Origin: Dendrocalamus latiflorus
Taxonomy: Eukaryota > Streptophyta > Magnoliopsida > Poales > Poaceae
Direction of reading: 5' to 3'
Assembly: GCA_017311315.1 (NCBI GenBank)
Contig: CM029658.1
Coordinates: forward strand, 34,387,327-34,451,326
DNA length: 64,000 bases
Positions 1-11,856 of this stretch are shown here, piece after piece. Position 1 is the stretch's first letter. Each line of letters starts with the position of its first letter. Made by a program: the position numbers and the translations under genes. A model generated the notes under the pieces. That model was not told where the DNA came from. It saw nothing but the letters and a program-made list of their open reading frames with translations, and ran no database searches.

Positions 1-1150
1 TTAGCAGCAATGCCATGCTGATCTTACACCTTAGAATGTCTCACATGAAATGATTTGATCTCAATTATATAGGGCCTTGTGTGCAGAGAACATGGCGCAC
101 AATGTTTCCTTCATTTATTCTTTTCTGTAGAGAACATGACCCAACAATGTGACAATCCAAGTGAATGGTGCACAAGATTACCATATGGCCATGTTTCTTT
201 CATGTCCACTCAGCACGAGCAAACACAATGCATATCACCAATGGAGATACTCCTACATCAATTCTTGTTTATCAAGAAGCACCTGCTTTTTAGCATTAAC
301 TGACTCGTTCTTATGGAGTCGTATGCATCAATTTTCGTAGTTCATAAAATAATGCCCAGCATCACTGACAAGAACCTGTAACGACTTGTTCAGTTGATTT
401 ACCTGCAAACGGGATAGGGCTGACTTTACGTTTTGCATCCAATCAGACATAAATTCCCTTTCGATATGGAGGCAACAAGATATGGTTTATTAGTCTTTGA
501 ACTTCTTAAATTCCAGGTTTTTTTAGATGTGTAAACTGCGGTTCTACTGATATTTGATAGCTCATGTTTTCAACTAGCTAATTTTGTAGCCTTTTAAAAA
601 ATTTTGAAAAAAGAAACTGTCAACAGCTTCCACTATCCTTGAAATATCTTACACAATATGGGAATGAGATACTATAAGAATAAGCTATTTTTTATAGCGG
701 GGAAAGGCGATCCTCTCCTCGCCTCGGTGCTCAATCAGCTAATGCTAGTTTGCAATCAAGTAATAAAACTACAAAACCTAGCTAGGTGCTAACTAAGCTG
801 ATTGTTTCCAGGACAAGAAGCTGTACCTTGTGGCCTTACCGGGACAGTAGGGTAGGACTGTCTGGTAAAGAGGGATTGTGAGATCGGAAAGCGTGTAGAA
901 ATGGTGTTGTTTTTTGTATTGCTGTGGTATGTTGTTGAGATTAGAATTTACTATAGGAGTAGGAGCTTCGGGGTTATTGTCGTCTTCGCATCACTCCTTG
1001 CCTCATGTGTAGAAAAAGCAAGTGTAAGACAGAATAGTAACACAGATTATTGATATTGTTGCCTTTATGTTAATAACGCAATTGACATGCAGCTGGACTT
1101 GTTTATTATGCTTTCCACAATGCTCTTATAATATTGATACATGATGGATG
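1..1150. other. Intergenic, no gene recognised
   Basis: AT-rich sequence with frequent stops in all frames. The only open stretches are under 75 codons and resemble nothing I know. I see no convincing repeat, RNA gene or promoter here. Confidence 0.5.
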
Positions 1151-2061
1151 ATGATAATGACTAATGAACAAAAAGATAGTTTCATTTGCATATTGCGCAT
1201 GCTTGTCTAAAAGAGCCGACTTGTATGGCTCTCTAGAACCTACTTGTGTGAACGACTCACGAGAGTAGGTATTGAAAGACCTACTTTGGTAGGCACTTCA
1301 TGTGAGTAGAGGTGAGAACTTGTATAAAAAGGATAAGGCAAGAGTGGCTTATCAACGGGTGAACACCCTGCTATACCGGTGTATGCAAAAGAGAAGAGGA
1401 GACATGTGTATTGCATCTATGAAAAGATAAAAGAGATGATGAATTATGTGAATGATATAAATGAGAAGATATGTGAAGATTGTTAATGTTGAAAATTGAC
1501 ATGAATACTTGGGAATATGTTTTAATGCTGTTTATTATTTTATTATTATGCTTATAGAGTCATAGACTCACCTTTCCTTATGTTGTTGTTTTCAGGTGAA
1601 CGATGAAGGCGCCATGCATGGGAAAGGGAATAGCTAAAATTTAGTTCATGCACTTGTTTTGCTATTTACCACATTATACTTTAACTAATCATCTTTAGTA
1701 ACTTGGTTTATGTACTCTTACTTGTGGTAAATAATTTCATTTAGAACATAGAACCATTAATTGGTTGAAAACTTATATAATTTCCCTTGGTTTGTCTCTT
1801 TTAAGTGGACCATCTTCATTATTATTGTTGCTGGAATTTATTTGCTCTTCGCTGTTATGTTCAACATTGCCTTGCTTATGTTTAATTTAGTAGTTGTGAG
1901 AGCTTGTACTTGGTTTAGATGTTAAATAATTGTGAAAGTTTGAAGGATTAGAGGTAGAGGTGGCATTCTGGGCCCATGTCGGTCTGAGGTGTTATAGTTG
2001 GTATCAGAGTGGGGCGTTAGGTACATGGTAAATAAATTGATAACTTATTTCAAACAACTAA
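1151..2061 (+). mobile_element. Decayed LTR-retrotransposon edge with primer-binding site
   Basis: At 1999-2010 the sequence TGGTATCAGAGT follows GTTATAGT. This is the usual plant LTR-element primer-binding site, complementary to the 3' end of initiator tRNA-Met (consensus TGGTATCAGAGC). The upstream several hundred bases are therefore probably LTR sequence, ending near 1995. No matching second LTR or internal coding region remains, because the CACTA element begins only about 50 bases downstream. The left limit is a guess. I infer a remnant cut by the CACTA insertion. Confidence 0.45.
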
Positions 2062-2079
2062 CATTACTTAGATTCCTCA

Positions 2080-2530
2080 TCACAGATGGTTCTACAAAAT
2101 CCGTCAATATTAAGCTACAGCGTAGTTATCTCAGACGGTTTTACTAGTGTGACCGTCTATGTTGCAACCAATAGTAAGAACCGTCTGTGACGACCTACTT
2201 ATCACAGATGGTTTCTTACACAAATCGTCTATGATAAATTATAGATAGTTAGTAATAAAAACTATCTGTGATATCCGACATATCATAGACAATTTTTATT
2301 AAAAGTCGTTAGTGATACATCACAGACGGTTTGTTTAAAAACCGTCCGTGATGACCTACTTATCACAGACGGTTTATTTTTAGAACCGTCTATGATATAA
2401 ATTCACATCATAGATGGTTTCTTGATAGGATCGTTTGTGATAATATATCATAGATAGTTTTTATAAAGAACCATCCATGATATGATCATATCACAGATGG
2501 TTGTTTCATAAAACCGTATGTGATAATATT
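2080..2530. repeat. CACTA subterminal repeat array, left end
   Basis: At least ten degenerate copies of a roughly 12-bp unit related to ATCACAGACGGT, in both orientations, are spaced by 20-40 bases. Pairs form small hairpins such as CACAGACGGTTT...AAACCGTCTGTGA. The array mirrors the one at 6880-7165. The known role in the superfamily is transposase binding; here it is inferred from position next to the terminus. Confidence 0.75.
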
Positions 2531-4038
2531 CTTCTATATATACAAACACTTAGGCCAAAAACCTAACTCACTGTGCGCAGGCACCCCTTCATTCCCCATC
2601 CCCTCAGCGACTTTAGTGGGTGACCTTGATGGCTCGCGGAGGCACTAGCATCATCGTCGATGACTTCCACGATGACCGCAGTAGACCTCCCCCTCATTAG
2701 CTGTCAGCCATCGTTGTTGTCCTTGCCCAGGTAATGCATCTCCTCTCCCCATTGTGTCGTCTACTTAGTAGTCTAATTTGTTGATTGGGATAGCCACCAT
2801 CGCTTGTGTGCAAGGGTTTAGGGGATTTAGAGTTTGAGGAGGGAGGTGGTTCGGGATTGGGATGGATGCGGGATGGGAGATGGAGACTATTGGGGGGTAT
2901 TGGTCTTCATTGCTATCAGTTGTGGCCGCCTAAACCCTAAACCAATCATGCGAAGTGAATGATCGGCTATCAGAACTTCATATCAATATATTTTTCTTCT
3001 TCCATGTGTAGTTTGTGACGTCTTTGGTGTAAGTTATTTATAGTAATTTTGTTGTTACAAGAGGTAATCCTACTATTATAGGCAAAATGTTTAGCTAGGT
3101 GTAATGCTTCAATGGAGCTTCCTGGTTGTTCTTTTCTATGTGGTTGATTGTACCCTTTGTATGAAGGATGTTCATAGTTATACATACACAATATGGGAGC
3201 AAAATTATATTGTTGAGATTTTTAACCTAGTGTGATATGTTGTGAAGGCATATGCTTTCTTTTTCTTTTTTTGTTGAGTTGTATGTAGATTGTAGAAAAT
3301 ACTATTGTGCTTCATCAATCATATCATGAAGAATGGAGAGAATAATATCTGAAAGCTCCATACAAACTTGTCAAGTCTTGTAGAGTCTTTTTGAGCTAAA
3401 ATTATGCCTTCATTTGGTGTGATACTATTGTTCTCTTAGAAAGAAGTGGCAGCCTACTGCCTTTATCCACTTTATCTTTGGTTAGTCTTTTCATCCAGCC
3501 ATATCTTTTGAGTTTTGAGACCATGGTGCACACCACAACACAAGTCTGTTATCTTTGTTTTTTCTCCATGTATGCTTCATGTGTTGTGTTATCCTGTATA
3601 TTACTGTAGATTATCTTCTAGTTAGCACTTCAGTTTGTGTTCTATATTGCCCATACTGAAATACAATTTGAATGATTCATAGTTAGCAACTAAGTGAGAT
3701 GGCGTCCACATAGTCTTCGGGCTTAATTTTGCTGAATGCGTCTGATGACCAGACCAAATAAGCAACTAAGCAAGAGGGACAAGGCATATCAAAAATGTCT
3801 GAGAGCTGAATGACCATCATAGAGGTCAGTTGAGTTGGGCTCCCTCTACATCCCAAGAAAATAGCTGTTGTATTTCAGACCACCTATGGGATAGTTGCAG
3901 GGAACGGGTCCCCATCACCACACCGAGCTAAAAGTCTCTAACGCATGAAGAGAAAGAGCAGCTTTGGGAGGAGGTCTCAAGGTCCTTCGAGATTAGAGAA
4001 GAAGTCTAGGGCCTCATGCGATGACAGGCACTCCTGAT

Positions 4039-5700
4039 AATGGGCAAGGCATGGAAGAACTTCAAGAGCATACTGGTCACGAAGTACATGAACGAGGACA
4101 GGATGTCGTTCATGAAATATTCTTTCCTCCATCCGGATATATGGGATGCCTTTGTGGGCATGAAGATACCACTGAATTCCAGGAAGAAAGTGCGGCACAC
4201 AAGGTAATCCATGTCTAGAACACTCACTCCCATAGACTCAACACTTCTGGTTACATGGGTAAAATCCCACAATAGAGGAGGGGGAATAAGGAGGCAATCC
4301 TGTCGGAGGCCTCCCCGCCATGCTGAGATCACAGACGAGCGCACCCAAAACTGGTTAAGAGTGGGGACATCTACCTTGTCTACATGCGCCATATCCTTCA
4401 AAAACCCGGCTGGCTAGGAAGTATCACAACGCTTTGTAAGATATCAAACCACCTGGCTAACAATATGCCCATAACTTCATAGGAACTAAAATAACATATT
4501 GGCCTCCTGTAAGAAACGTTTACTGTGGAATCCTCCTAACGCAACTTTCAGGCCGTCAAGAATAGGGACATATTATCCATGGCTCTTGAAAACAAGGAGC
4601 ATCCAGGTCACACATGAGGCCTTGGGGTTTACATTCCCTGGAGACAGGGATTCCCAAACAACTTCGACTCATACAGGAGTCAGAAGAGATCAAAGGGCGA
4701 GAGTGAGGAGTGCATCAAAGAGGAGATTCATGAAGAATTTTTGGGAAGCTATCACGTTTGGCTAGAACAAGTGCTCAGCTAGTCGCAGCCCACCCCTGTT
4801 ATTGTGGAAGCCAGTGTGCATCAACATCGGAGTAGCTATGCGTCCACACACTAATCTAATTAAAGCGATGCTCGACTTCTGATCAACGAAGTCCAAGTAA
4901 TTTATATCTCTAGAATGCTCCAAAGATAGATCTCTAGGATGCCTTAGCTAATTGTGTATCATTTTGTAGGAGCCCACGCCCTGTAAGCTCCAAGTGAGAC
5001 TAGTTGGGTCCATTGCTATTGAGGCTAAGCGGGGGATGGTGTTTCAATGCCAGGAAGGGACAATGTTGCATGGTGCCCAGTTGGCGCAAGGTTATGCCAA
5101 GGTCCAGATGGACATGGTACATGGGCCTTTCATGGCAGTCCCGCTAGAGAAGCCCCCAAACGAAGACATCATGACACTAGGGGATGTAGTGCACACTTTT
5201 GTCCAGTGGCCTAAGAGTGGCATTGCCTTGGACCCTGAAGTTCCACGATCTCCTCAAGACTATGCATGTCCAACAGAATTCTCCATGACTCCACCTCAAC
5301 CTCTGCTTTAGAAGGCCGCCATATTGGCTCCCGTGGAGACGACACCGAAGAAACAAGAAAAGTGTGCCGAGTCCTCCCAGAAAAACATATTATAGGCAAG
5401 GTGTTAATGCCAAATCGAGGAAGATTAAGGTGCCTCTCAAGCACTATACATACTCTCTCAGAATGCCATTGGTCCCTGACACACTATTACCCCACTTTGG
5501 AATGGGTTGCAGGAGTTTGCATGCCTGATACATGCGGAGGACCAACAAGCGAAGGATAAGTACATGGAGACACATTTCCTCCATGACTCGGGCTTCTTCA
5601 TCATGGGCTTGGATGACTTATTCCAACTATTCAACCTTGACGTCCTCGACACCTCACTTCTATGATGCTAGACACTGTAAGTATGTACCATCAAGTTCTA
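4039..5700 (+). pseudogene. CACTA-encoded protein remnant (part upstream of the protease domain)
   Basis: Several plus-strand stretches in different frames read as pieces of the large protein that accompanies CACTA transposases in grasses. Around 4045-4200 the reading is WKNFKSILVTKYMNED...FLHPDIWDAFV. At 4994-5220 there is a segment ending in PPNEDIMTLGDVVHTFVQW. Near 5570-5665 is HDSGFFIMGLDDLFQLFNLD. The order and wording match what I know of these proteins, but stops and frameshifts separate the pieces, so no product can be made. Product class is from memory of the family; exact limits are approximate. Confidence 0.55.
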
Positions 5701-5984
5701 CATTCATGTACTACTAATAAATGTCATGACTCATTACTTATGTATAGATAAATGATTCAAGAAGCCTGGCGATCATGAGAACCAGTGAGTTTCCTTGACC
5801 CACACTTGATCTCTGAGTAATGTATCACCCAAGATATATCCTATGCCAAAAATTATATAACGATGGGATTACTTGCTTAGAGCAACAAGAACTATATTCT
5901 GGTACCCTACAACCAGGGGTAAGCGCTTCACTAATTGCATATAAATTTTATTTGTACTTTATACACAACACAAACTTAAGTTTA

Positions 5985-6676
5985 ATGACTATGATGACAT
6001 ACATGAGTAGGTGGCATTGGATTCTAATTATGATTGTACCGAAGTGGAATAAGATAATATACATTGATTCTCTACTCCAGAAAGACCATGACTTCACCCA
6101 TGTGCAACAAACAATTAACTAGTAAACTCATTTCCTCCATAGATAACTCTATTGTAGTCTTTCTTTTATTTGCAATGGCTGAGGCTAACTTTTTAGAATC
6201 ACAGAGGTCATTTAGCGCTTACATTGCCAAGGGAGGGAAACACAAGAAATACAGTGCCACACTGCAACATAGGACGCATGTATTTTCTAATACCCGCTAC
6301 AACAGAACAATTCTACATCACACTTTGTAATAATGCCTCTAGAATTGATTATACATATGTATATAATTCTATTTTTGCAGTGACACCAACAACTACATGG
6401 CAACGTATGTGCATTTTACATTTACTACCATATGCAGGAAATCATGGGTGCTAAGACGAATGATCAAGAGGTTTATCAATATAGCAATAATTATTTTCTA
6501 ATTATCAATATATATACACACACACACCTACACCTTTACTCCTCCTAGCGACAGTGCATAACAATCAACTCAAATACAATTGATCTTAATAAACTCTCCG
6601 ACATTCGAGGATGGCTCTCCACTATATTAATGACGGAGGTCATTAACCTGAAGGGAGAGTTCAACTCTGGCGACCA
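5985..6676 (+). pseudogene. Ulp1-like C48 cysteine protease domain remnant of the CACTA element
   Basis: At 6018-6080 the plus strand encodes WHWILIMIVPKWNKIIYIDS, which carries the His of the HW motif and the following Asp of a Ulp1/SENP-type (C48) peptidase. Further on, in another frame, near 6385-6440, it reads QQLHGNVCAFYIYYHMQEI, where the Cys would be the nucleophile. Near 6606-6665 it reads EVINLKGEFNS, which resembles the C-terminal end of the same proteins. Plant CACTA and Mutator elements commonly carry such a protease gene. Frameshifts between the motifs and an intron-like gap mean it is broken. Confidence 0.6.
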
Positions 6677-6879
6677 AAATTAATAGATATTCAAATATTT
6701 GATTCAATTGTATTCATTCAATTGTAATTCATTCAGTTGTAATTTATTTATGAGATCTGTGTAATGATTGTCGTGTACTTAAGACCTGCAATTATCTGTG
6801 ATTTGCTTGCTTGTTTTCAGAGGGCATGACTAGTATTTCCTAAGGCTAGCCGAAAACAGAAAAAGTTTAGCTATACAAA

Positions 6880-7165
6880 GAACTATCACACATAGTTTGT
6901 AACACAAAATCGTCTATGATATATGTATAGACCATCACATACGGTTTTTTGTATTAGTCGTCTGTGATATGTCAGATATCATAGATGGCTATGTTTAAGA
7001 ACCATCAGTGATATCTGATATATTACAAATGTTTTTTTAAAAACTGTCTGTGTTGTGACTTATCACAGACGGTTAGAGAGTCATTTGTGATAACCACCTG
7101 TTATCACTGACGCAATAAATCAGAAGGTTCAGAAGCCATTTCTGATGAGTATTACGAATCGTCTG
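6880..7165. repeat. CACTA subterminal repeat array, right end
   Basis: Degenerate copies of the CACAGACGGTT/AACCGTCTGTG unit lie in both orientations just inside the right CACTA terminus. They correspond to the array at 2080-2530. Confidence 0.7.
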
Positions 7166-7188
7166 TGATAACCCCTTATGTGGTAGTG

Positions 7189-7680
7189 TGACCTCGCCCT
7201 CATCTACTTGCATATTTTGAAATGGAATTTTTCTTGCCATCGTACATCTCACCAGCAGAACCTGGTCACACAGAACATAAACAAATTGTCATCGATTACC
7301 TTCCAAAACACCGTTTTAAACAAGAGAAGTTGAGCTAAAGAACTGACTAAAGCCTACACTACAAGGAAAACAAATGGCTTAATATTACATGACTCGGTCG
7401 CTCTCAGTAGCCAGCAACATGAATTCCAACCAAACCATGGCCGTTTTCACGAAGCAAATATTAACGGGAAGAAGCTTGGCTCGTCACAAGGTTTTCAGCA
7501 GCAGGAAAGAACAATAGAACGTACAAGCGCACAGCTGCACGAATTGTTACACTGTTCGTACCCGAAATATACCTGGGAAGAATCCAAAACTCCTCGTTTT
7601 AAAGTTTCCTCTTTCCTCTCCCGGGCCTACATAAACCTTGCCAAGTGACTTTCTCATGTCAGACAACCATTTCATCAACG
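7189..7680. other. Upstream region of the serine carboxypeptidase-like gene
   Basis: About 490 bases lie between the CACTA end and the carboxypeptidase ATG. The last 60 bases contain a pyrimidine-rich stretch (CCTCTTTCCTCTCC) and TACATAAACC, a weak TATA-like candidate near 7628. I see no other clear regulatory signal. The CACTA element now forms the distal flank of this promoter. Confidence 0.35.
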
Positions 7681-10069
7681 ATGAACAACATTTCCTTCTA
7701 CTTGTATCTTCTCATCTCCGTGGCCGCACTGCATGCCAATGCCTCCCAGGAAGCTCGACTAAGAGAGTTCATCTTGTCTAGAAGGAACAGAGATAGCAAT
7801 AGCGATACGTTCAATGTACATGATATAGGTTACAGGGTTGCCAGCAGCCCTGATCAGAGTTCTCTCAAGGCGGCCGATAAGATCACGGCGTTGCCGGGCC
7901 AGCCGGAAGGCGTCGACTTCAACCAGTACGGCGGGTACGTGACCGTCGACGAGAAGAACGGCCGTGCGCTCTTCTACTACTTCGTGGAAGCGCCTTACGA
8001 TGCTTCGACAAAGCCACTCGTCCTGTGGCTTAATGGAGGTTAGAATGATATATATCTCCTCTAAATCGGGGTAGAACAGTTGCACTTTTATAGTTGCAAG
8101 TTGCATTTACACCGAGTCCGTGAAGTTCATCATGATTTAAACGTCGAGTCCGTGAAGTTGCACTTTTATTTCGCCTACTTTTCGTTCTGCTTTCGCCCAC
8201 ATTTCGTCACATGATTTAAACGTCGATTTGAAAATTTTGGACGAAATTGGAACGAAATTCCGAAATTTCGGGCATTTCGTTCCTTTCGGCTGGTTCCGAA
8301 ATTTTTCCCAAACCGAAAAAGTTTTCCCTGAGTTCATGTACAGTTGCATGCTCATGCATGCCGCTCTTCCGAGAGTAGCAGTGACGCGCACATTTGCCCA
8401 CTATCTGATCCCACTAGATACTCACTCATCCACAGGGCCAGGATGCTCTTCTCTCGGTCTCGGAGCGATGCAAGAACTCGGCCCGTTCCGCGTAAACAGC
8501 GACAACAAAACGCTCAGCACAAACAAGCCATGCATGGAATAACGGTAACTCGTAAATTCAACCCATCTTCCTCTTCCTTTGGGCCTGCCTGTTAGGGATG
8601 CCTCAGGTTCAGTATATCTGTGAAAACTGCATGAAACTCTATTGTGCTTGTGAAAACTGTAGTGGCTAATGTGATATTCTTGGAATCACCCGCCGGCGTT
8701 GGATTCTCTTACTCGAACACGTCTTCCGACTACGATCTTAGTGGAGACCAAAGGACCGCTGATGATGCGTACATCTTTTCTGGTCAATTGGCTCGAGAGG
8801 TTCCCCGAGTACAAGGACCGTGCCTTCTACATCTCTGGGGAGAGCTTCGCTGGCCACTATGTGCCAGAGCTTGCTGCCACCATCCTAGTCCACAACTTGT
8901 ACAACAACATAACCACCTTAAACCTACAGGGTATCTTGGTACGTGAAATTTTCATATGAAACATGGTAAAAACCTCATCTTTTTCTCTGAATAATGGCTT
9001 CTCCTTTCTCTTGAAGCTAGGTTGGAAATCCATTTCTTGACGGGAACAGGAATTTTAAGGGGCAAGTTGACTACCTCTGGAGCCATGGGGTGATGTCGGA
9101 CGAGGTCTTCGCCAACATCACCAAGCACTGCAATTTTAATGGCTCGGATGGAGCGGCATGCAACGGCGCTTTAGATGCTTTCGATCTAGGCCAAATTGAT
9201 GCCTACAACATATATGCTCCAATTTGCGTTGTCGCTCCCAATGGAGCATATTACCCCAGTGGCTACGTAAGACAACATATATGCAGCAGAATTGGATACA
9301 TTTGTTGCATGCCATCGTAAAACTAGCGAGGTTGGATTACTAACCGTTTCCCAAATTACAGTTACCTGGGTACAATCCATGCAGCGATTATTCTACCAAC
9401 GCCTACCTCAATGATCCAGCAGTGCAAAATGCTTTTCACGCAAGGATGACACAGTGGTCAAGCTGCAAGTAAGATCCTTGAATTGGACGCCAATGTAGTA
9501 TTAATTAATCGGCTAACAATTTCGGCTTGTTTCACCCACTCATGTGATTTGTTGCAGAAACTTGCACTGGAAAGATGCACCAATTTCCATGGTGCCGACC
9601 ATCAAATGGCTAATCGACAACAAGTTACCTGTCTGGATATTTAGGTACGAGAATCACAATTACATAATATGCTGTGACAAATGAACAGTACTGTAACGAA
9701 TTTACGCATATTTTCCAGTGGTGATTTTGACGTCGTATGCCCGCTTCCCGCAACGAGGTATTCTATCCACGACCTCGACCTCTATGTCACGACTCCATGG
9801 CGCCCATGGACAGCAAACATGGAGGTAATTTTGTTATTATTGGAAACAGTGTTGATCTACAAGGTTCATCAGCTTGAAACTTTTGGCTTTTACATGGGTG
9901 GTTGCACTTGCAGGTGGGAGGTTATGTTCAACAGTACACGGGAGGATTCACATTTCTATCTGTGAGAGGAGCTGGCCACATGGTTCCATCCTTTCAGCCT
10001 GAGAGAGCATTTATAATGTTGCACTCCTTCCTCCAAGGGACACTCCCACCTTACATGCAAGAGTCATAA
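7681..10069 (+). CDS. Serine carboxypeptidase-like protein (peptidase S10), 8 exons, two 1-nt insertions
   Basis: Exons inferred from GT-AG sites and protein continuity: 7681-8038, 8436-8544, 8663-8938, 9021-9266, 9362-9468, 9558-9644, 9719-9824 and 9914-10069. The start MNNISFYLYLLISVAALHA gives a clear signal peptide; an upstream ATG at 7645 would spoil it. S10 landmarks are WLNGGPGCSSLG (oxyanion region), ESPAGVGFSYSNTSSDY, GESFAGHY with the nucleophile Ser, GDFDVVCP with the catalytic Asp, and GAGHMVP with the catalytic His. It is therefore a secreted or vacuolar carboxypeptidase or related acyltransferase; the substrate cannot be told. Two extra bases break the frame: one C at about 8528-8529 (before HAWNN) and one T in the run 8776-8779 (before LVNWLERFPEY). 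Exon lengths sum to 1445 nt; removing the two bases gives exactly 481 codons, usual for the family. They are either recent null lesions or sequencing indels. No other damage is seen. Confidence 0.85.
8150..8330 (-). mobile_element. hAT-type MITE fragment in intron 1 of the carboxypeptidase gene
   Basis: The stretch from about 8160 to GTTTTCCCTG at 8330 matches the complete MITE at 58136-58339 closely, including ...CGAAATTTCGG... and the terminus GTTTTCCCTG. The left half is shortened and its terminus CAGGGAAAAC is missing. Short duplications of GAGTCCGTGAAGTT flank the broken side. It lies wholly inside the intron (8039-8435). Confidence 0.7.
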
Positions 10070-11371
10070 ATTACATGAATGAAAGGGCTTGGCTAGCTTG
10101 CTCAACGCCAAACTTGAAACCAAGTCCTACGGCAGGGATGGAGTTGCCACTTAGTACGACTTGCTTAATGCTTGTTTTATATTTACTTGCCTCCGGTTAC
10201 CGTTGAGAGAGGTTCATGTTCCTGTGAGTGGGCATGAATTTCTTGTTGAATGAATTTATGATAAGACTTCAATTAAATAAAGAGAAATATTGTGACTTAT
10301 GTCTACTTTTGATTGTTTATAATTGCAAATTTGATATTCCTATTAGACAAGAAAGGTTCCCTGTAAATTTATGTTTTTTATCAAGTCTAAAAATTTATTG
10401 TTTATTTATTTTGCGAGGAAAGAGAGAGCAGAGCCCATTTCCAATTTGCTTGCCACCTTGATTTTGAGTGCGAATTGGGGAGGATGGAGGTGTTGAGTGG
10501 ACTAAAATCATTTATGGTGCAAATAGGAATTGTTTCACCTAGCTAATACTTGGAAGTGAAATGTCACGTCATGATAGCTTATTCTTCACAAATTTCATTA
10601 AAGAAAATTCTCTCAACACTAGAAATTTCTTTGGGAAGAATTAGCACCCATTTAAGAATCTGGTAGACATCTGTAATTGAGGTCCTTTTTGACGGAAAAA
10701 TTGAGGTCCTTCTTCGTTTCAATAAGCATAACGTTGTACAGATGCCTAATTATTTAGGGTGTAAATATGAATTGGACCATCATTTTGAGTGCGAATTTGG
10801 AGGATGGAGGCGTTGAGTGGTCTAAAATCATTTAAGGTGCAAAAATATGAATTGTTTGACCTAGCTAGCTAATAGTATATATGCCTGATATACCTACTAA
10901 GTAACTTATATTTTGCAAACAAAAAAAATTGGGTGTACATGTGTACGCGCATGTCCCAATACTGGGTCCACCCATGGGCATCATGAAACAGAAATTAGTA
11001 AAAGCCATTGAATTATTAATCAGCCCGCCGTGTTTACTCGGGTGTTTTTCGGACGAGTTCTTCCTCTCCTGCAATCCCGCTACGACTATGTACAAAATGA
11101 CCTTTCCACATTGTCCTAAAGTTTGGTGCCGATAGTCTGGTATTGCCACAATTCATTCATCTCGGAAAAATGAGAGATGCAACAGTTGAATACATTTCAG
11201 AGCTGTCGTTGTCTTCCCATCTTGAGTGCTTTGAACAAGGAATTGTCGCTCTTAGGCTCGGTCCACATAGAAAAATGAGAGATGCGACAATTGAATACAT
11301 TTCAGAGCTGTCGTTGTCTTCCCATCTGTAGTGCTTTTGGCTGCACAAGTGTGCCATCTACTAGACTATAC
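10070..11371. repeat. Intergenic region with two direct-repeat pairs
   Basis: No gene is recognised. A segment of about 65 bp at 10461-10526 (TTTTGAGTGCGAATTG...) recurs at 10783-10848 with a few changes. A second segment of about 70 bp starting GAAAAATGAGAGATGC occurs at 11165-11232 and again at 11271-11338, separated by about 38 bp. Neither carries obvious terminal inverted repeats. They look like local tandem duplications. Any 3' UTR of the carboxypeptidase gene would occupy the first few hundred bases. Confidence 0.5.
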
Positions 11372-11856
11372 GGGCCTGTTTGGGACTGCTCTGCTCCAGT
11401 TTTTGCAGCTCTGCTCCACCAACTCCACCATGGAGCAGCTCCACTGTGGAGTTCCTGGAGCAGGTGGTCCTGTTTGGCACGCAGCCTAGCTCCAGCTCCA
11501 TGAACGTGAGGTTTCCCTGAGAAAGGTCCAATGTGCCCCTGAATGATGTTTGGTGTATGTTTTGATGTGTGCGGAGCATATGTAACTGAATATTTTTTTT
11601 GCCAATTTAAATATGATGTAAAATATCATAATTGCATTTAGTTTATTGGAGAAAACAAAAAATAATAATTTGATCAAATAATTCCGTACTTTTGCCCCAT
11701 AAATTACAACGTGCTTGATAGATAATTAACGAAGTCCATAATTCGAATACAAATAATTGTCCATAGATAACTAATGATAGATAATTAACAAAGTCCATCA
11801 TTCGAATACAAATAATTGTCCATAGATAACTAGAGAGTAATGGCCAATACATAATT

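Larger units (their letters stand above)
2062..7188 (+). mobile_element. CACTA (En/Spm-type) DNA transposon, decayed
   Basis: The right end reads ...TATGTGGTAGTG, the inverse of a CACTAC terminus. The left end CATTACTTAGATTCC is a one-base-degraded CACTAC end. Both are followed inward by many direct and inverted copies of a short motif, CACAGACGGTTT/AACCGTCTGTGA, at 2080-2530 and 6880-7165. Such subterminal arrays are typical of CACTA elements, where they bind transposase. Possible 3-bp target duplications are TAA on the left and TGA on the right, so they are imperfect. The interior holds broken coding sequence on the plus strand, including a Ulp1-like protease module. Length is about 5.1 kb. 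I see no intact TNP2-type transposase, so it is probably dead or non-autonomous. Confidence 0.75.

Noticed and set aside
2080..2530. Array of short regularly spaced repeats, CRISPR-like at first sight
   Set aside because: Units are degenerate, occur in both orientations and sit just inside a CACTA terminus in a plant genome.
4006..4401. A 131-codon minus-strand open frame
   Set aside because: It lies opposite the plus-strand CACTA protein remnant and has no family features.
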